A stretch of 5,600 bases of DNA. It comes from Janthinobacterium sp. Its GTDB lineage: Bacteria > Pseudomonadota > Gammaproteobacteria > Burkholderiales > Burkholderiaceae_D. Positions 5,469 through 5,600 of this stretch are shown here, piece by piece. Within the stretch, counting starts at the first letter, position 1; each line of letters starts with the position of its first letter. The translations under genes were made by a program, and so were the position numbers. Where the stretch lies: the NCBI GenBank assembly GCA_003482555.1, contig DMYQ01000010.1:1531-7130 (forward strand), in the 5' to 3' direction. Below the pieces are notes generated by a model that saw nothing but the letters and a program-made list of their open reading frames with translations, ran no database searches and was not told the DNA's origin.

Positions 5469-5600
5469 ATGAAGCCTGTCAATACAGCACCAGATATTTC
5501 CCCCCGCCGCCGCGGAGGAAGCGCCACCCAAGTTGATACCCAAGCTGGCACCGGCGGCGCGCTGGGCGCTGGCCAGCCTGTCGCTGTCGATGTTGATGCC
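5469..5600 (+). pseudogene. 5' end of a probable MFS (DHA2-type) transporter with an apparent frameshift, cut by the window end
   Basis: From the ATG at 5469 the frame reads MKPVNTAPDISP, a plausible cytoplasmic N-terminus, and then degenerates to Arg/Gly-rich text with no membrane segment. In another frame, from about 5506, the sequence reads AAAEEAPPKLIPKL and then RWALASLSLSMLMP (5560-5598). This is the usual start of the first membrane helix in EmrB/QacA-like drug-proton antiporters, which normally continues S-L-D-T-S-I-A-N-V-A-L-P. That frame has no ATG before its upstream TGA at 5470. Removing one base from the six-C run at 5500-5505 joins the two parts perfectly. The gene is therefore frameshifted, phase-variable or affected by a sequencing error. 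It diverges from the peptidase. Only about 40 residues are visible, so the family call is moderate and the substrate unknown. Confidence 0.55.

Noticed and set aside
5241..5543. Leftward frame of 100 codons in the right intergenic region
   Set aside because: It has unusual Cys/Met/His content, no family resemblance, and overlaps both the peptidase promoter region and the transporter 5' end.
1..5600. CRISPR array, toxin-antitoxin pair, tRNA, riboswitch or prophage genes
   Set aside because: No regularly spaced repeats, cloverleaf-like sequence, small paired genes or phage-type proteins were seen on either strand.

Overview
The window looks like chromosomal DNA from a GC-rich betaproteobacterium, most likely of the Oxalobacteraceae type (Massilia, Janthinobacterium, Duganella and relatives). 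This is inferred from codon bias, the strong third-position G/C preference and the style of the phasin, LysR and peptidase proteins. No 16S or other marker gene is present, so the taxonomy is tentative.

Layout, left to right. Positions 1-114 are a strikingly AT-rich intergenic stretch with a perfect 17-bp palindrome (29-45). Positions 115-480 hold the remains of an IS481-family transposase N-terminus, readable only by hopping between frames. After about 150 bp without a gene come two rightward phasin-type genes (627-1163 and 1539-2045). They are separated by 375 bp that carry two strong hairpins. A leftward pair follows: a large S9D-type serine peptidase (5230 down to 2789) and, 37 nt downstream of it, a LysR-family regulator (2751 down to 2065) that converges on phasin 2. 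The regulator looks broken. At the right edge a rightward gene diverges from the peptidase. It is the 5' end of a probable DHA2-type MFS transporter, whose well-placed start codon is out of frame with its first membrane segment.

How the genes relate. The two phasins would coat polyhydroxyalkanoate granules, but no PHA synthase, thiolase, reductase or PhaR-type regulator lies in the window, so this is a satellite phasin locus. The peptidase and LysR remnant share strand and spacing and may be cotranscribed; the sequence shows no functional link between them and the phasins.

The main theme is gene decay. Three of the six protein-coding units are damaged or seem so: the transposase relic, the lysR gene (TGA at codon 3 plus an inferred in-frame loss of roughly 70 residues in the effector domain), and the transporter start (an apparent one-base excess in a run of six C). 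I found no convincing undescribed biological system. There is no CRISPR array, toxin-antitoxin pair, defence island, secondary-metabolite cluster, tRNA or rRNA.
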